From positions 3,720,001 through 3,784,000 of the forward strand of contig OZ242384.1 of assembly GCA_965208965.1 (NCBI GenBank): DNA of 64,000 bases. Direction: 5' to 3'. The notes under the pieces are model-generated. The model was not told where the DNA came from and ran no database searches. It saw nothing but the letters and a program-made list of their open reading frames with translations. The position numbers and the translations under genes are program-made. The stretch is from Bin5 sp965208965 (GTDB taxonomy: Bacteria > Chloroflexota > Anaerolineae > Caldilineales > Caldilineaceae). This document shows, one piece after another, positions 7,157-16,425 of the stretch (its first letter is position 1; the number at the start of each line of letters is the position of its first letter).

Positions 7157-8145
7157 AAATTGCAGCCCAGGTGTCGCCGGAGGCAAGCGATGAGGAACTG
7201 CAGTTTGTCAAGCAGATGGGCCTGGACTGGGCCGTATGCTGGACGGACGGCGAACATGCCGGTTATGATTACTATGCGCGGACAAAGGACCGATTTGAGA
7301 AGGCGGGGGTCAGGATTTACGGATTTGGCAACCGGGAAGTGCACAACCAGGACGCTATCGTACTGGGGCTGGATAACCGGGATGCGAAGATCGAAGAGTA
7401 CATCGATCACCTGAGGGCACTTGGAAAAGCTGGAATCCCTTACACCACCTACGCTCACATGGGAAACGGCATCTGGAGCACTGAGCGGGAGTCGACCCGC
7501 GGCGGCGCCGATGCCAGAGGGTTTGACCTGGCGAAGGCAGATGCCGGCCACTGGGCTGGCCGCTACTATCATCTGCCTCTTACCCACGGCCGCGCCTATT
7601 CGGAAGATGAAATCTGGGAGAACTTTCAGTACTTTGTTGCGCAGGCGGCTCCGGTGGCCGAAGAGGAAGGGGTTCGGATTGGGATTCACCCTGACGACCC
7701 TCCTCAGCCCGAGCTTGGGGGCATTCCGCGGTGCATTTTCAGCAGCTTCGACGGTTACTACAGGGCGATGGAGATCGCCAGCAGCCCCAACGTGGGCATC
7801 TGCTTCTGCATAGGCTGCTGGCTGGAGGGCGGCGACCTGATGGGACGCGGGGTAGAGGATTCGCTGCAGGAATTCGGTGAGGCCAACAAGCTCTTCAAGA
7901 TTCATTTTCGAAATGTGGACCAGCCCCTGCCTCACTTTGTGGAGACGTTTGTCGACGACGGCTACTTTGATATGTACAAGGCCATGAGGGTGCTCGAGCA
8001 GACAGGCTTCGACGGGGTCCTCATACCGGATCATATTCCGATGATGGCGGACGATTCCCGAATCGGCACGGCCTATACGATTGGCTATATGAAGGCCTTG
8101 CTGGCGAGGGCGCAGGAAGAGGTGAAAGGGCAGGTGCCTGCATGA
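7153..8145 (+). CDS. uxuA: Mannonate dehydratase family protein (UxuA-like)
   Basis: This is a TIM-barrel dehydratase of 330 residues. Conserved metal and active-site motifs are IHPDDPP (His179), NVGICFCIGCW (about 213-223), HFRNV (His251) and PDHIP (His294). These match UxuA, which dehydrates D-mannonate to 2-keto-3-deoxygluconate in hexuronate catabolism. It is shorter than E. coli UxuA (about 394), like many divergent homologues that may act on other sugar acids. It has no own ribosome site and is probably coupled to the 9-codon leader. It overlaps the next gene by ATGA, so the two act together. Confidence 0.85.
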   Translation: MKIAAQVSPEASDEELQFVKQMGLDWAVCWTDGEHAGYDYYARTKDRFEKAGVRIYGFGNREVHNQDAIVLGLDNRDAKIEEYIDHLRALGKAGIPYTTYAHMGNGIWSTERESTRGGADARGFDLAKADAGHWAGRYYHLPLTHGRAYSEDEIWENFQYFVAQAAPVAEEEGVRIGIHPDDPPQPELGGIPRCIFSSFDGYYRAMEIASSPNVGICFCIGCWLEGGDLMGRGVEDSLQEFGEANKLFKIHFRNVDQPLPHFVETFVDDGYFDMYKAMRVLEQTGFDGVLIPDHIPMMADDSRIGTAYTIGYMKALLARAQEEVKGQVPA

Positions 8146-9014
8146 ACACTGTTGCTATTCTTAGCCCGGGAGACATGGGCCATACAGTCGGTGAACGGCT
8201 GAAGGAGAACGGTCTGCGGGTAATCGCTCACCTGGCGGACCGCAGCGCACGGACACGCGGCCTGGCGGAAAAGGCAGGGATAGAAGAGGTCTATTCCTAC
8301 GATTCGTTGGTTGAAAAAGCGGACGTCGTGCTGTGCATTCTTGTGCCCGCAGAAGCCAAATCGGCGGCGCAGACCGTGGCGGACGCCATTCGCCGGACAG
8401 GTGCCGACCTGCTCTATGCCGACTGCAACGCGGTCGCGCCGCAGACGACCATTGAGATTGGGGAGACGATTGCTGAAGCCGGAGGCCGGTTTGCAGATGC
8501 CTCTATAATTGGACCTCCGCCCCGCCGCGAAGGGGCGACGCGATTCTACGCGTCAGGCGTGCATGCGAACGAACTGGCGAAGCTCGAAGACTACGGTCTT
8601 GATGTGCCCGTAGTCAGCGACCGAGTCGGTGATGCTTCTGCGGTCAAGATGTGCTACGCAGGGCTGACCAAGGGCCTGACCGCGCTTTGCACGAACCTGC
8701 TGGTTGCGGCAGAGGCGCTGGGAATACGTGATGCCTTGTTTGACGAATGGGGCATGAGCCAGGAGGGAATGCTTAAGCGTGTGCAGGGCCTGACGAGTAT
8801 GCCGCCCAAGTCACGCCGATGGGTCGGAGAGATGGAGGAGATAGCGGCTACCATGGCGGGCGTTGGCATGACGCCGAAGTTCCATGAAGGCGCGGCCCAC
8901 ATCTACCGTTTTGTCGGAGCATCAACGCTGGCAGATCGCAATCCGGAGGACCCGGACGAGCCTTCGTTGGAAGAGATGTTAGAGAAGTTGGTTGAGTTGT
9001 TGCCGGCTGGGTGA
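8142..9014 (+). CDS. NAD(P)-binding 3-hydroxyacid dehydrogenase-like protein with DUF1932-type C-terminus
   Basis: This 290-residue protein belongs to the 6-phosphogluconate/beta-hydroxyacid dehydrogenase superfamily. The N-terminal Rossmann loop is ILSPGDMGHTVGERL (6-20), with SPGDMG in place of GxGxMG. The helical C-terminal half carries AVKMCYAGLTKGLTAL; its Lys pair sits where the catalytic Lys normally lies. That half looks like the DUF1932 domain. It overlaps the dehydratase gene by ATGA. The likely job is oxidation or reduction of the sugar acid handled by the neighbour (inference). Confidence 0.82.
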   Translation: MNTVAILSPGDMGHTVGERLKENGLRVIAHLADRSARTRGLAEKAGIEEVYSYDSLVEKADVVLCILVPAEAKSAAQTVADAIRRTGADLLYADCNAVAPQTTIEIGETIAEAGGRFADASIIGPPPRREGATRFYASGVHANELAKLEDYGLDVPVVSDRVGDASAVKMCYAGLTKGLTALCTNLLVAAEALGIRDALFDEWGMSQEGMLKRVQGLTSMPPKSRRWVGEMEEIAATMAGVGMTPKFHEGAAHIYRFVGASTLADRNPEDPDEPSLEEMLEKLVELLPAG

Positions 9015-9292
9015 GTTGACCATTTTCGGGGCAAGTTTCCCTAAACTCCGAGTGTCGATGGCGCCATGTCGTAAGATCCGCGATCTGTTTCCTAACTGCT
9101 TTCGGCACTCAATCTTTACTCCATACGTCGAATTCGAGCGTTGTTCCGTGGGCAGGACAACGTAACCGCAGGATTCGCCCTACCAATCAATACACTTCTT
9201 AATTCCGGTCGAAGCGCGCGCAGTCAGGCAGCTCTCTCTCCGGGGACTGTCGCGTGCAGAGAGTTCTGGTCTTCTACCGGGCACGAAACTGA

Positions 9293-10192
9293 TCAGACCT
9301 TGAGGCCGCTGAGGACGACGCCCTGGATGAAGTAGCGCTGGGCGGCCGCGAAGAGGGTGATGACGGGAATTGTCATGATTGCTGCTGCGGCCATGAGCAG
9401 GTGATCGCGTGGATCTCTCGATTCGAGCGGTATGTTTTGGAAGAATCGGAGGCCGACTGCGGCTGTAAAGAGTTCAACCTTGCTTAGGTAAATGAATGGT
9501 CCGAAGAATTCATTCCAGTCACCGAGGAACTGAAGAATAGCGACTGTAGTCAGCGCTGGTTTCATCAGGGGCAAGAGGACACCCCACAGAATTCGAATTG
9601 GCGACGCTCCGTCCATCAATGCGGCCTCGTCCAAGTCCCGGGGGATCGACATGATGAACTGGCGCAGGAGGAAAATCATGAATGCGCCGCCCCCGAGCCA
9701 GGAACCTATCGTCAGAGGCACATAAGTATTGATCAGTTTCAGATTGAAAAACAGCACGTACTGAGGGATGAGAGTCACTTGTGTCGGGATCATCATTGTG
9801 CCCAGCATGAGGACGAACCAGAACTCCTTGCCAATATAGTTGAACCGGGCAAAAGAGTAAGCTGTGAGGGAGCCGGTGATGATGACGCCGGGAATCGTGA
9901 TAGCCGTGATCAGGAAGCTGTTTCCCATCCAGCGAGCGAACGGTACCGACTGGAAGACCTGGGCATAATTGGCCCATTGGGGAATCGAGGGAAACAGATG
10001 CGGTTCGTAGGAGCGCAGTTCCTGCCAAGTCTGCAGAGAGCTTGAGACGGTCCAGAACAGAGGAAATGCGAACATGAGGCCGGCGGCAGTCAGCAAAATG
10101 TAGGTCACAGCTTTTTGGATCTGCGTACGTCCGCGACGGTAGACGTCCCCGCTGATATCCGTGCTGGGAATTCGTTCAATAGTTGCGGCCAT
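9293..10192 (-). CDS. Carbohydrate ABC transporter permease, MalG type
   Basis: This is an inner-membrane permease of 299 residues with six predicted helices, the first at about 30-52. The cytoplasmic EAA loop DEAALMDGASPIRILWGVLLP docks the ATPase. The C-terminus ends in QRYFIQGVVLSGLKV, typical of MalG-type (CUT1) permeases. It is last in the long leftward operon and starts 7 nt after its MalF-type partner. No ATPase gene is present in the operon, so a shared MsmX/UgpC-like ATPase elsewhere is expected. Confidence 0.92.
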   Translation of the reverse strand: MAATIERIPSTDISGDVYRRGRTQIQKAVTYILLTAAGLMFAFPLFWTVSSSLQTWQELRSYEPHLFPSIPQWANYAQVFQSVPFARWMGNSFLITAITIPGVIITGSLTAYSFARFNYIGKEFWFVLMLGTMMIPTQVTLIPQYVLFFNLKLINTYVPLTIGSWLGGGAFMIFLLRQFIMSIPRDLDEAALMDGASPIRILWGVLLPLMKPALTTVAILQFLGDWNEFFGPFIYLSKVELFTAAVGLRFFQNIPLESRDPRDHLLMAAAAIMTIPVITLFAAAQRYFIQGVVLSGLKV

Positions 10193-10198
10193 GTTGCT

Positions 10199-11143
10199 TT
10201 AGCTCCCGTAGTAAAAGACCCAGCGGCGCGAGAGTCGCAGTTGCCAGATTGTCATCGAGACGATAACGAATGCAAAGAACCAGGCCAGAGACGATGCGTA
10301 GCCCATGTTCCAGTAGTCAAATGCGTGCCGGTACAGGTGCAAACTGTAGAATGTCGTAGCGAAACCGGGCCCGCCTTCTGTGGCTACGAAAGCGGCTGTG
10401 AACACTTGCAGCCCGCCGATGACGCCAAGAACCATGTTGAAAAAGATTGTTGGCGTCAGCAGAGGAATGGTTACGTGGCGCAATTTGTGAAAAGCGGTGG
10501 CGCCGTCAATGGATGCAGCTTCGTACAGGGACTCCGGGATTCCTTGTAGCCCGGCCAGGAAAATAATCATGCGAGTGCCGCCCAGTCCCTGCCAGAGGCC
10601 CATCATGATGAGCGAAGGAATTGCCCAGCGTCGGTCGCCGAACCATCCGGGTGGGTCGGACCATCCAAGGTCGATCAGCCACTGGTTGATAATCCCGAAA
10701 TCAGCGTGGAGCAGCCACTTCCAGAGGACAACTGAAGCCACAATCGGCACTAACGAAGGCATGAAGAAGAGCGTCCGGTACATGGCCAGTCCCCTCAGTT
10801 TGGCATTGAGCAGGATCGCCAGAAACATTGAACCGATAACGCCGAGAGGAACGCCCAATCCCGCATAGTAGAAGGTCCGTCCCAGAGAAGTGTAGAAGAG
10901 CGGATCATCGGTAAACATCTTGATGTAGTTGTCGAGTCCTATCCACTCCGGCGGGCTGAGTACGTCATATTTGGTAAGGCTGAAGTAGAGAGATCCCAAC
11001 CCGGGACCGATAAACAGTCCAAAGAATCCAAGCAACCAGGGAGTGAGGAAGAGATAACCGTAGAAGTTTTCCCGCCTCTGCTTTGTCGTCGTCAGTCTTT
11101 CTGACATGCCCGGAAATTTGAGACGGCTAGCCAGGGTCGCCAT
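10199..11143 (-). CDS. Carbohydrate ABC transporter permease, MalF type
   Basis: This is a CUT1 permease of about 314 residues. Start is the ATG at 11143, preceded by GGAG at 6 nt; a TTG at 11155 would add four residues. FYGYLFLTPWLLGFFGLFIGP is the first membrane helix. The EAA loop is EAASIDGATAFHKLRHVTIPLL, and EGGPGFAT with the helices around it is typical of MalF/UgpA homologues. It follows the binding-protein gene at 11221-12564 after a strong stem-loop, so that protein is its probable partner. Confidence 0.92.
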   Translation of the reverse strand: MATLASRLKFPGMSERLTTTKQRRENFYGYLFLTPWLLGFFGLFIGPGLGSLYFSLTKYDVLSPPEWIGLDNYIKMFTDDPLFYTSLGRTFYYAGLGVPLGVIGSMFLAILLNAKLRGLAMYRTLFFMPSLVPIVASVVLWKWLLHADFGIINQWLIDLGWSDPPGWFGDRRWAIPSLIMMGLWQGLGGTRMIIFLAGLQGIPESLYEAASIDGATAFHKLRHVTIPLLTPTIFFNMVLGVIGGLQVFTAAFVATEGGPGFATTFYSLHLYRHAFDYWNMGYASSLAWFFAFVIVSMTIWQLRLSRRWVFYYGS

Positions 11144-11163
11144 TTGCAGCTCCAATAATAGTA

Positions 11164-11201
11164 AGCGCTGGGCAAAATCGGCCTCCGACCTGCCCAGCGC
11201 T
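11164..11201 (-). other. Stem-loop 3' of binding-protein gene 1
   Basis: An 11-bp perfect stem pairs AGCGCTGGGCA (11164-11174) with TGCCCAGCGCT (11191-11201) around a 16-nt loop. It lies between the binding-protein stop and the permease start. No T-run follows on the minus strand. Such intercistronic stems usually protect the upstream mRNA segment from 3' decay, giving more binding protein than permease, as in malE-malF. Confidence 0.7.
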
Positions 11202-11220
11202 CAATTCGTGCCAGAGAGGT

Positions 11221-12564
11221 CTATGCTGGATCTTCGTCGAGTACTGCCTGGATGTTGTCGTGCAGGTCCTGTAAGCCCTTCTCGAACTCAACCGGCTGGT
11301 GCGGGTCAAGGAGCAGGTCGGTCCACTGCTGCACGGCCGAGGTATACTCGCGCCCGCGAGAGTTGGCCGGCGCATGAGCGGGAATCCCGTTTTCAAGACT
11401 CGGGATAAACCACTCGTGGATCGGATCCTCGTCGATAAGGGATTGGACTACGTCAGGACGCACCATCGCGAAGTTCCGGGCGACGAGGTTGAAGTCGAGG
11501 CTGCCGTCGTGGCCCGCGATGTGCAGGAGGAACTGGTAGCCGATGTCGGCGTGGTCCTGATCGGTGCGAAGATTCCAGGTGCCGCCGCGCAGCTGCGAGG
11601 GGATGCGGCCATCTTCCCGCAGCGGGAAGAGAACCTGCCAGGCCTTGGCGACCGTTTCGTCTTCAATCTGATTCTTGAAGTTGCGCACGCAGAGCGAGCC
11701 GCACCAGTTCAAGGTGAGAAGCCCGGCCACGAGCGCGCCGCCGGTGTTTTCGAGGTCGCCTGGGGCCGGAAGCACCTGCTCTTCTACGCCCAGTTTGTAG
11801 GCCCAGCGCATCGCTTCCGTGGCGTTGGGGTCGTCGAGCAGCAGGCACTTGGTGCCTTCTTCATTAATCAAGGAGCTGCCAAACAGACGGCAAAGGACGA
11901 CGACTGTTGCTTCATTGTGGCTGATGTTCAGCCCGAAACGCTCGCCTTCGACATAGAAAGAGTGTGCCCACTCGTCTATGGTGTCGATCGAGACGTCGTG
12001 TCCAGTCGGGTCGGGCAGATCGATGCCGGCCTCTTCCAGGTGCACGGCGTTGGTTACGAGCGTATCGAAGCCGGCCCAGCCCCAACTGGGGAACCCGTAA
12101 AGTTTGCCCTGGTAATACTGCAAGCCCAGGAAGTGCTCAAACCACTGGCCCAGATCAGTGCCATCGGCGGCGACCAGCTCGTCGATGGGCATGATGATAT
12201 TCTTGTTAATTGCGCGCCAGAAGTGGTAGTGGGAAGGATCGAAGGCGATGATTTCGCCGAGATCGCCGGCGGCCTGGGCTGCGTACATCTTTGCGTAGTT
12301 ATCCTGCTGGCCTGAGCCAGCCAGGGGCCGCAGCTCGATGGTTACGTCAGAATGCATCTCTGTGAAGGTCTCGATGCGCTCTTCATTCCAACCGCTGCCG
12401 ATGCCGCGGAAGGTGTCCCAGCGCAAGTGGACGGGCTCCATTGCGGCGCCTTCGTCGCCCATCTCTTCTGCCGGAGCGGCTGGTGCGACACAGGCGGCAA
12501 GTGCGCCGGCGGAGACGGCGAGAGCCCCTTGCAGGAATGAACGTCGAGAAACGTGATCTTTCAT
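11221..12564 (-). CDS. Extracellular solute-binding lipoprotein, family 1 (binding protein 1)
   Basis: This 447-residue carbohydrate-binding component has a Tat-like N-terminus with RR at 7-8 (SRRSFLQG), a hydrophobic stretch and a lipobox LAAC with Cys25. An Ala/Pro/Glu-rich linker follows. It should be exported folded and lipid-anchored outside the cell. The body shows the usual SBP_bac_1 pattern (VHLRWDTFRG near the start, many aromatic residues). It is clearly more distant from the two upstream binding proteins than they are from each other. RBS GGAGGAAAC precedes ATG 12564. Confidence 0.9.
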   Translation of the reverse strand: MKDHVSRRSFLQGALAVSAGALAACVAPAAPAEEMGDEGAAMEPVHLRWDTFRGIGSGWNEERIETFTEMHSDVTIELRPLAGSGQQDNYAKMYAAQAAGDLGEIIAFDPSHYHFWRAINKNIIMPIDELVAADGTDLGQWFEHFLGLQYYQGKLYGFPSWGWAGFDTLVTNAVHLEEAGIDLPDPTGHDVSIDTIDEWAHSFYVEGERFGLNISHNEATVVVLCRLFGSSLINEEGTKCLLLDDPNATEAMRWAYKLGVEEQVLPAPGDLENTGGALVAGLLTLNWCGSLCVRNFKNQIEDETVAKAWQVLFPLREDGRIPSQLRGGTWNLRTDQDHADIGYQFLLHIAGHDGSLDFNLVARNFAMVRPDVVQSLIDEDPIHEWFIPSLENGIPAHAPANSRGREYTSAVQQWTDLLLDPHQPVEFEKGLQDLHDNIQAVLDEDPA

Positions 12565-12612
12565 TGTTTCCTCCGAAAACGGGATGACGGATGAGTGTAG
12601 TCAATTGCTAAA

Positions 12613-12651
12613 GGCTGCGACCCGGGTTCCGTCAGATTCCGGGCCGCAGCC
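12613..12651 (-). other. Stem-loop 3' of binding-protein gene 2
   Basis: GGCTGCGACCCGG (12613-12625) pairs with CCGGGCCGCAGCC (12639-12651), 12 of 13 positions with one A.C mismatch, around a 13-nt loop. On the minus strand a short weak T-run (TTTAG) follows. It is either an intercistronic RNA stabiliser or a partial terminator. Confidence 0.68.
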
Positions 12652-12671
12652 GAAACAGCCCCTGAAGTCAA

Positions 12672-14000
12672 CTATGCCAGTGGGTCCTTGTCCAGGACTT
12701 CCTGTACAAGGAGGTGAGTCTGCTCGACTCCCTCATCGAAAGTGGTTACCTCTGTCCACACAGCCTGGAGATTGTTGTTGAGTGTGTCAACGAACTCCAG
12801 CGTGCGGGCGTTGGCCGGACGATGCCAGTTGCGCGGTCCATCGGGGTACGTAGCGATGTGCTGGCGGAAAATTGGGTGGACGGCGAAGAGCTCGTCACTG
12901 TCCCAAACATCGGCTCGGCCTCCTGGGCTGCCAGCGCCAAACAGGACATGCTCTATTCCGTCTTCCTTCGTGGAGTAGAAGTCGAGAATCTGGAAGGCTT
13001 CAGATGGGTGTTTGGAGTTGCCTGTAATGCCAAAGGCGGCAGCAGACACCTGCGAGCCCCTGAGGCCGGTCGGCCCGACAGGACCGACGAGGACGTCCCA
13101 GTCAAAGGCGATGTCGCCTGACTCTTTCTGGTTGTTCCAACGGCCTACAAAGCCGGTCGTCCAGTTGTAGATCCCGACGGTGCCGGCGACGTAGTTGTTG
13201 AAGGTCTCGTTGCTGCAGAGACAGGGATCGACTCCGTGGGTGAAACGCAGGTCATAAAGCCACTTAAGGCCAGCGATCGATTCTTCCTGGTCCAGCAGCG
13301 ACTTCGTGCCTTCCTCATTGATCGCGTCGCCGCCAAAGATGCGCAGGTAGGAGGGAATGTGCTCCTGGCCCACTCCCATCGCTCGGACGCCCCAAACCTC
13401 AGGTGGCGCGGTGATGGCCTGACCGATTGTAACCATGTCATCGGTCGTCCAGTCAGGTGAGGGGACTTCTGCGCCGGACTCTTCGATCAGGTTTCTGTTA
13501 ATGTAGTAGGCGGTTGTGCCGAAGTGCCCGTGATTGGGGACAGCATGCAGCTCGCCGTCCAAGGTGAGGGCGGCAATCAAAGAGTCCCAGAACGGGGAGA
13601 GGTCAAAGTCTTTAGCTGCGACAATGTCGTCCAGTGGGACCAGCACACCCTTTGCCTTGTGTTCCGGCGGGTTGTTGAGGTAAGTCCAAACAACGTCGCC
13701 GACCGTACCCGAGGCGGACAGTGCGTAAATCTTTGGGTACATCTCATTGCCGGGGAGCTCGTCAAACTCGATAATCAGGCCGGGATTCTGTTCCTCAAAG
13801 AGGTCCTTGCGACTGACGTGCCAGTCGGCGTGTGTACCCAAACGCGTGTGGAAGAGGAGGGTGATGGGCTCGTCCGAAGGAGCCATTTCCTCTTCCCCAC
13901 CTCCGGCCGGGGCGGCAGCGGGCACGCAAGCCGACAGCGCCACTGCCGATGCGGCCAGGGCTCCCTGCAAGAATGAACGTCGCGAAACTTGATTGTTCAT
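12672..14000 (-). CDS. Extracellular solute-binding lipoprotein (binding protein 2)
   Basis: This 442-residue protein has a Tat motif at 7-8 (SRRSFLQG) and lipobox LSAC with Cys25, followed by an Ala/Gly/Glu linker. Most of its length can be aligned by eye with binding protein 3: GNEMYPKIYALSASGTVGDV, NNPPEHKAKGVLVPLDD, and the TEEG-type C-terminal helices (VEQTHLLVQEVLDKDP). The two genes are a tandem duplicate. It lies between stem-loops at 12613 and 14048. Substrate unknown; the aromatic-rich body and the CUT1 permeases suggest an oligosaccharide or glycerophosphodiester-type ligand. Confidence 0.9.
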   Translation of the reverse strand: MNNQVSRRSFLQGALAASAVALSACVPAAAPAGGGEEEMAPSDEPITLLFHTRLGTHADWHVSRKDLFEEQNPGLIIEFDELPGNEMYPKIYALSASGTVGDVVWTYLNNPPEHKAKGVLVPLDDIVAAKDFDLSPFWDSLIAALTLDGELHAVPNHGHFGTTAYYINRNLIEESGAEVPSPDWTTDDMVTIGQAITAPPEVWGVRAMGVGQEHIPSYLRIFGGDAINEEGTKSLLDQEESIAGLKWLYDLRFTHGVDPCLCSNETFNNYVAGTVGIYNWTTGFVGRWNNQKESGDIAFDWDVLVGPVGPTGLRGSQVSAAAFGITGNSKHPSEAFQILDFYSTKEDGIEHVLFGAGSPGGRADVWDSDELFAVHPIFRQHIATYPDGPRNWHRPANARTLEFVDTLNNNLQAVWTEVTTFDEGVEQTHLLVQEVLDKDPLA

Positions 14001-14047
14001 GGTTCTCTCCTGATGGGTGTGACGAAAAAAAGTGAAGGGCCCCGGTA

Positions 14048-14084
14048 GCCGCGGCTCAGGATCACGCCATTCCAGAGCCGCGGC
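14048..14084 (-). other. Stem-loop 3' of binding-protein gene 3
   Basis: A 10-bp perfect stem pairs GCCGCGGCTC (14048-14057) with GAGCCGCGGC (14075-14084) around a 17-nt loop. On the minus strand the T-run (CTTTTTTTCG) lies about 20 nt after the stem, too far for a classical terminator. It is the third stem-loop placed directly after a binding-protein gene in this operon. Confidence 0.68.
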
Positions 14085-14105
14085 CTTAGCAGGCTCAAAC
14101 CAGGA

Positions 14106-15437
14106 TTAGACCGGATCCTTGTCCAAGACCTCCTGGACGAGGAGATGGGTTTGCTCTACACCCTCTTCAAACTCCACTGCCTGTGTCCAAATGGCCTGCA
14201 GATTGTTGTTCATCGTATTGACGAACTCAGAAGTGCGGGCATTGGCAGGGCGGTGCCACTTGCGCGGGCCTTCCGGATATATTTCCTGATGCTGGCGGAA
14301 GATCGGGTGGATGGAGTTGAGTTCATCGCTCTCCCAAACGTCCTTGCGGCCACCTGGGCTGCCAGCGCCGAAGAAGACATGCTCAATGCCGTCCTCTTTA
14401 GTCGAATAGAAGTCCAGAACTTGGAAGGCCTCCGAGGGATGATCGGAGTTGCCGGTGATGCCAAAAGCGGCAGCCGACACCTGTGAGCCGCGCAGGCCTG
14501 TAGGACCAACCGGGCCCACAACAGCATCCCAATCGAAATCCAGGTCGCCGTCATTCTTCATGTTGTTCAAGCGACCGATCCATCCCGTTGTCGTGTTAAA
14601 GATGCCTACAGTACCAGCGACGTAATTATTGGCGACTTCGTCGCCGCACTGGCAGGGATCTATCTGATGTGTGTGCTGCAGGTCGTAGAGCCAGCGCAGA
14701 CCAGCGATGGACTCTTCCTCACCCAGCAGAGATTGTGTCCCTTCCTCGTTGATTGCATCGCCGCCGAAGATCCGCAAGTAGGAGGGGATGTGCTCCTGGC
14801 CCGTACCGAAGCTGCGGACGCCCCAGACTTCGGGGGGATCCGTGACCGTTTGCCCTATCGCAACGTAGTCGTCGACAGTCCAGTCAGGGTTGGGATTCTC
14901 TGCACCTGATGCTTCGATGAGGGTCTTGTTGTGATAATAGGCGGTTGTACCGTAGTGGCCGTGATTGGGGATGGCGTGCAGTTCACCGTCGAGCGTGACA
15001 GCTTCGAGCAAGGAATCCCAGAATTCTGAGAGGTCGAAATTCTTGGCCGCGACGATGTCGTCCAAGGGGACCAGGACGCCCTTGGCCTTATGTTCCGGCG
15101 GGTTATTGAGATAGGTCCAGACCACGTCGCCGACGGTGCCGGAGGCAGAAAGAGCATAAATCTTGGGATACATTTCATTGCCTGGCAACTCGTCGATTTC
15201 GAGTAGAATGCCGGGATTCTGCTCTTCGAACAGGTCCTTGCGGCTCTTGTGCCAGTCGGCGTGTGTGCCGAGCCGCGTGTGGAACAGGACGGTGACGGGT
15301 TCCATGGAAGACTCCATCGACTCCCCACCCTCACCTGCTGTTGGAGCAGCGGGCACGCAGGCCGACAGAGCCAGGGCTCCGCTTGCCGCCAGTGACCCTG
15401 CCAGGAACTGGCGGCGACTTACATTCTTCTTGAGCAT
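14106..15437 (-). CDS. Extracellular solute-binding lipoprotein (binding protein 3)
   Basis: This 443-residue protein has a Tat motif RRQFLAG at 8-14, lipobox LSAC with Cys27, and an acidic Ser/Glu-rich linker. It is a tandem paralogue of the protein at 12672-14000, with long blocks identical apart from scattered substitutions. It lies directly downstream of the permease pair at 15499-17375, which is probably its own membrane partner. RBS GGAGGAG precedes ATG 15437 by about 5 nt. Confidence 0.9.
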   Translation of the reverse strand: MLKKNVSRRQFLAGSLAASGALALSACVPAAPTAGEGGESMESSMEPVTVLFHTRLGTHADWHKSRKDLFEEQNPGILLEIDELPGNEMYPKIYALSASGTVGDVVWTYLNNPPEHKAKGVLVPLDDIVAAKNFDLSEFWDSLLEAVTLDGELHAIPNHGHYGTTAYYHNKTLIEASGAENPNPDWTVDDYVAIGQTVTDPPEVWGVRSFGTGQEHIPSYLRIFGGDAINEEGTQSLLGEEESIAGLRWLYDLQHTHQIDPCQCGDEVANNYVAGTVGIFNTTTGWIGRLNNMKNDGDLDFDWDAVVGPVGPTGLRGSQVSAAAFGITGNSDHPSEAFQVLDFYSTKEDGIEHVFFGAGSPGGRKDVWESDELNSIHPIFRQHQEIYPEGPRKWHRPANARTSEFVNTMNNNLQAIWTQAVEFEEGVEQTHLLVQEVLDKDPV

Positions 15438-15498
15438 GGTAGACTCCTCCTTGGGAATAGCTGAACTTCCTGCGACAAAAAATATTGTGGGAACTGCG

Positions 15499-16425
15499 CT
15501 ATCCTTTGATGCCGGACATCACAATTCCCTGGACTAGATAGCGCTGCGCCAGGAAAAAGATGACAATTATGGGTGCCGTCATCATGACACTGGCCGCCAT
15601 GAGAAGGTGGTATTTTGGTTCAGTGTCATCGGCAAAGCCGGCGACGGCCTGGAAATAGCGAATTCCAATCGCCAGCGTGTACTTGGACTTCGTGTTGAGA
15701 AAGATAAATGGCTGAAGAAACTCATTCCACTGTGCCATGAAGGTCAGAACGGCGGCAGTAGCCGTAACTGGAATGGAAAGAGGCATCAGAATCTGCCAGA
15801 AGATTCGCAGATAGTTGGCGCCGTCTATACGTGCTGCTTCGTCTAGGTCGATGGGAATGCTCATGAAAAACTGGCGCATGAGGAAGATGAGGAAAGCGCT
15901 GCCACCGAAAAATGAAGGAATGATCAGCGGTCTGTAGGAGTCCAGCCATCCAATCTTTGCAAACATGAGGTAGAGGGGTATCAGGGTGACTTCTACAGGC
16001 AGCATCATGGTGCTGAGCGTGATGATGAATAGTACGTCGCGGGCAGGGTATCGAAAACGGGCAAAAGAGTACCCGACGAGTGCGGCGGTCAGTACCGCGC
16101 CAAAAGTTGAAACAATTGCAACAAAGGTCGAATTCCAGGTCCAGGTGGCCCAGGACACGATTTCGAAGACTTTGGGATAGTTTTGAAACTGGGGTACCTC
16201 CGGAAGCCAGGTTGGGGGAAATCTGAACAGCTCGCCGCCCCTCTTTAGCGAGGAGAGAACGGTCCAAACAAAGGGGAACATGAAAACGGCTGAGCTGGAT
16301 GTGGCGATCAGGTATAGGATTCCCCGACCGATGCCGCGCTGGAAGGAGGCAGACTGGAAGATCCCGGCTGGGTTAATCCCGCTTCCTGTCGGTTTTCGGC
16401 CTGTTGCGATTGCTTCGCCCGCCAT
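15499..16425 (-). CDS. Carbohydrate ABC transporter permease, MalG type (second pair)
   Basis: This is a CUT1 permease of 308 residues. The ATG at 16425 overlaps the upstream stop in the form TGATG, so it is preferred over the ATG at 16455. The EAA loop is DEAARIDGANYLRIFWQILMP, and the C-terminus AQRYLVQGIVMSGIKG matches the MalG class and the other permease at 9293-10192. A longer cytoplasmic N-terminus (about 30 residues) precedes helix 1. Confidence 0.92.
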   Translation of the reverse strand: MAGEAIATGRKPTGSGINPAGIFQSASFQRGIGRGILYLIATSSSAVFMFPFVWTVLSSLKRGGELFRFPPTWLPEVPQFQNYPKVFEIVSWATWTWNSTFVAIVSTFGAVLTAALVGYSFARFRYPARDVLFIITLSTMMLPVEVTLIPLYLMFAKIGWLDSYRPLIIPSFFGGSAFLIFLMRQFFMSIPIDLDEAARIDGANYLRIFWQILMPLSIPVTATAAVLTFMAQWNEFLQPFIFLNTKSKYTLAIGIRYFQAVAGFADDTEPKYHLLMAASVMMTAPIIVIFFLAQRYLVQGIVMSGIKG

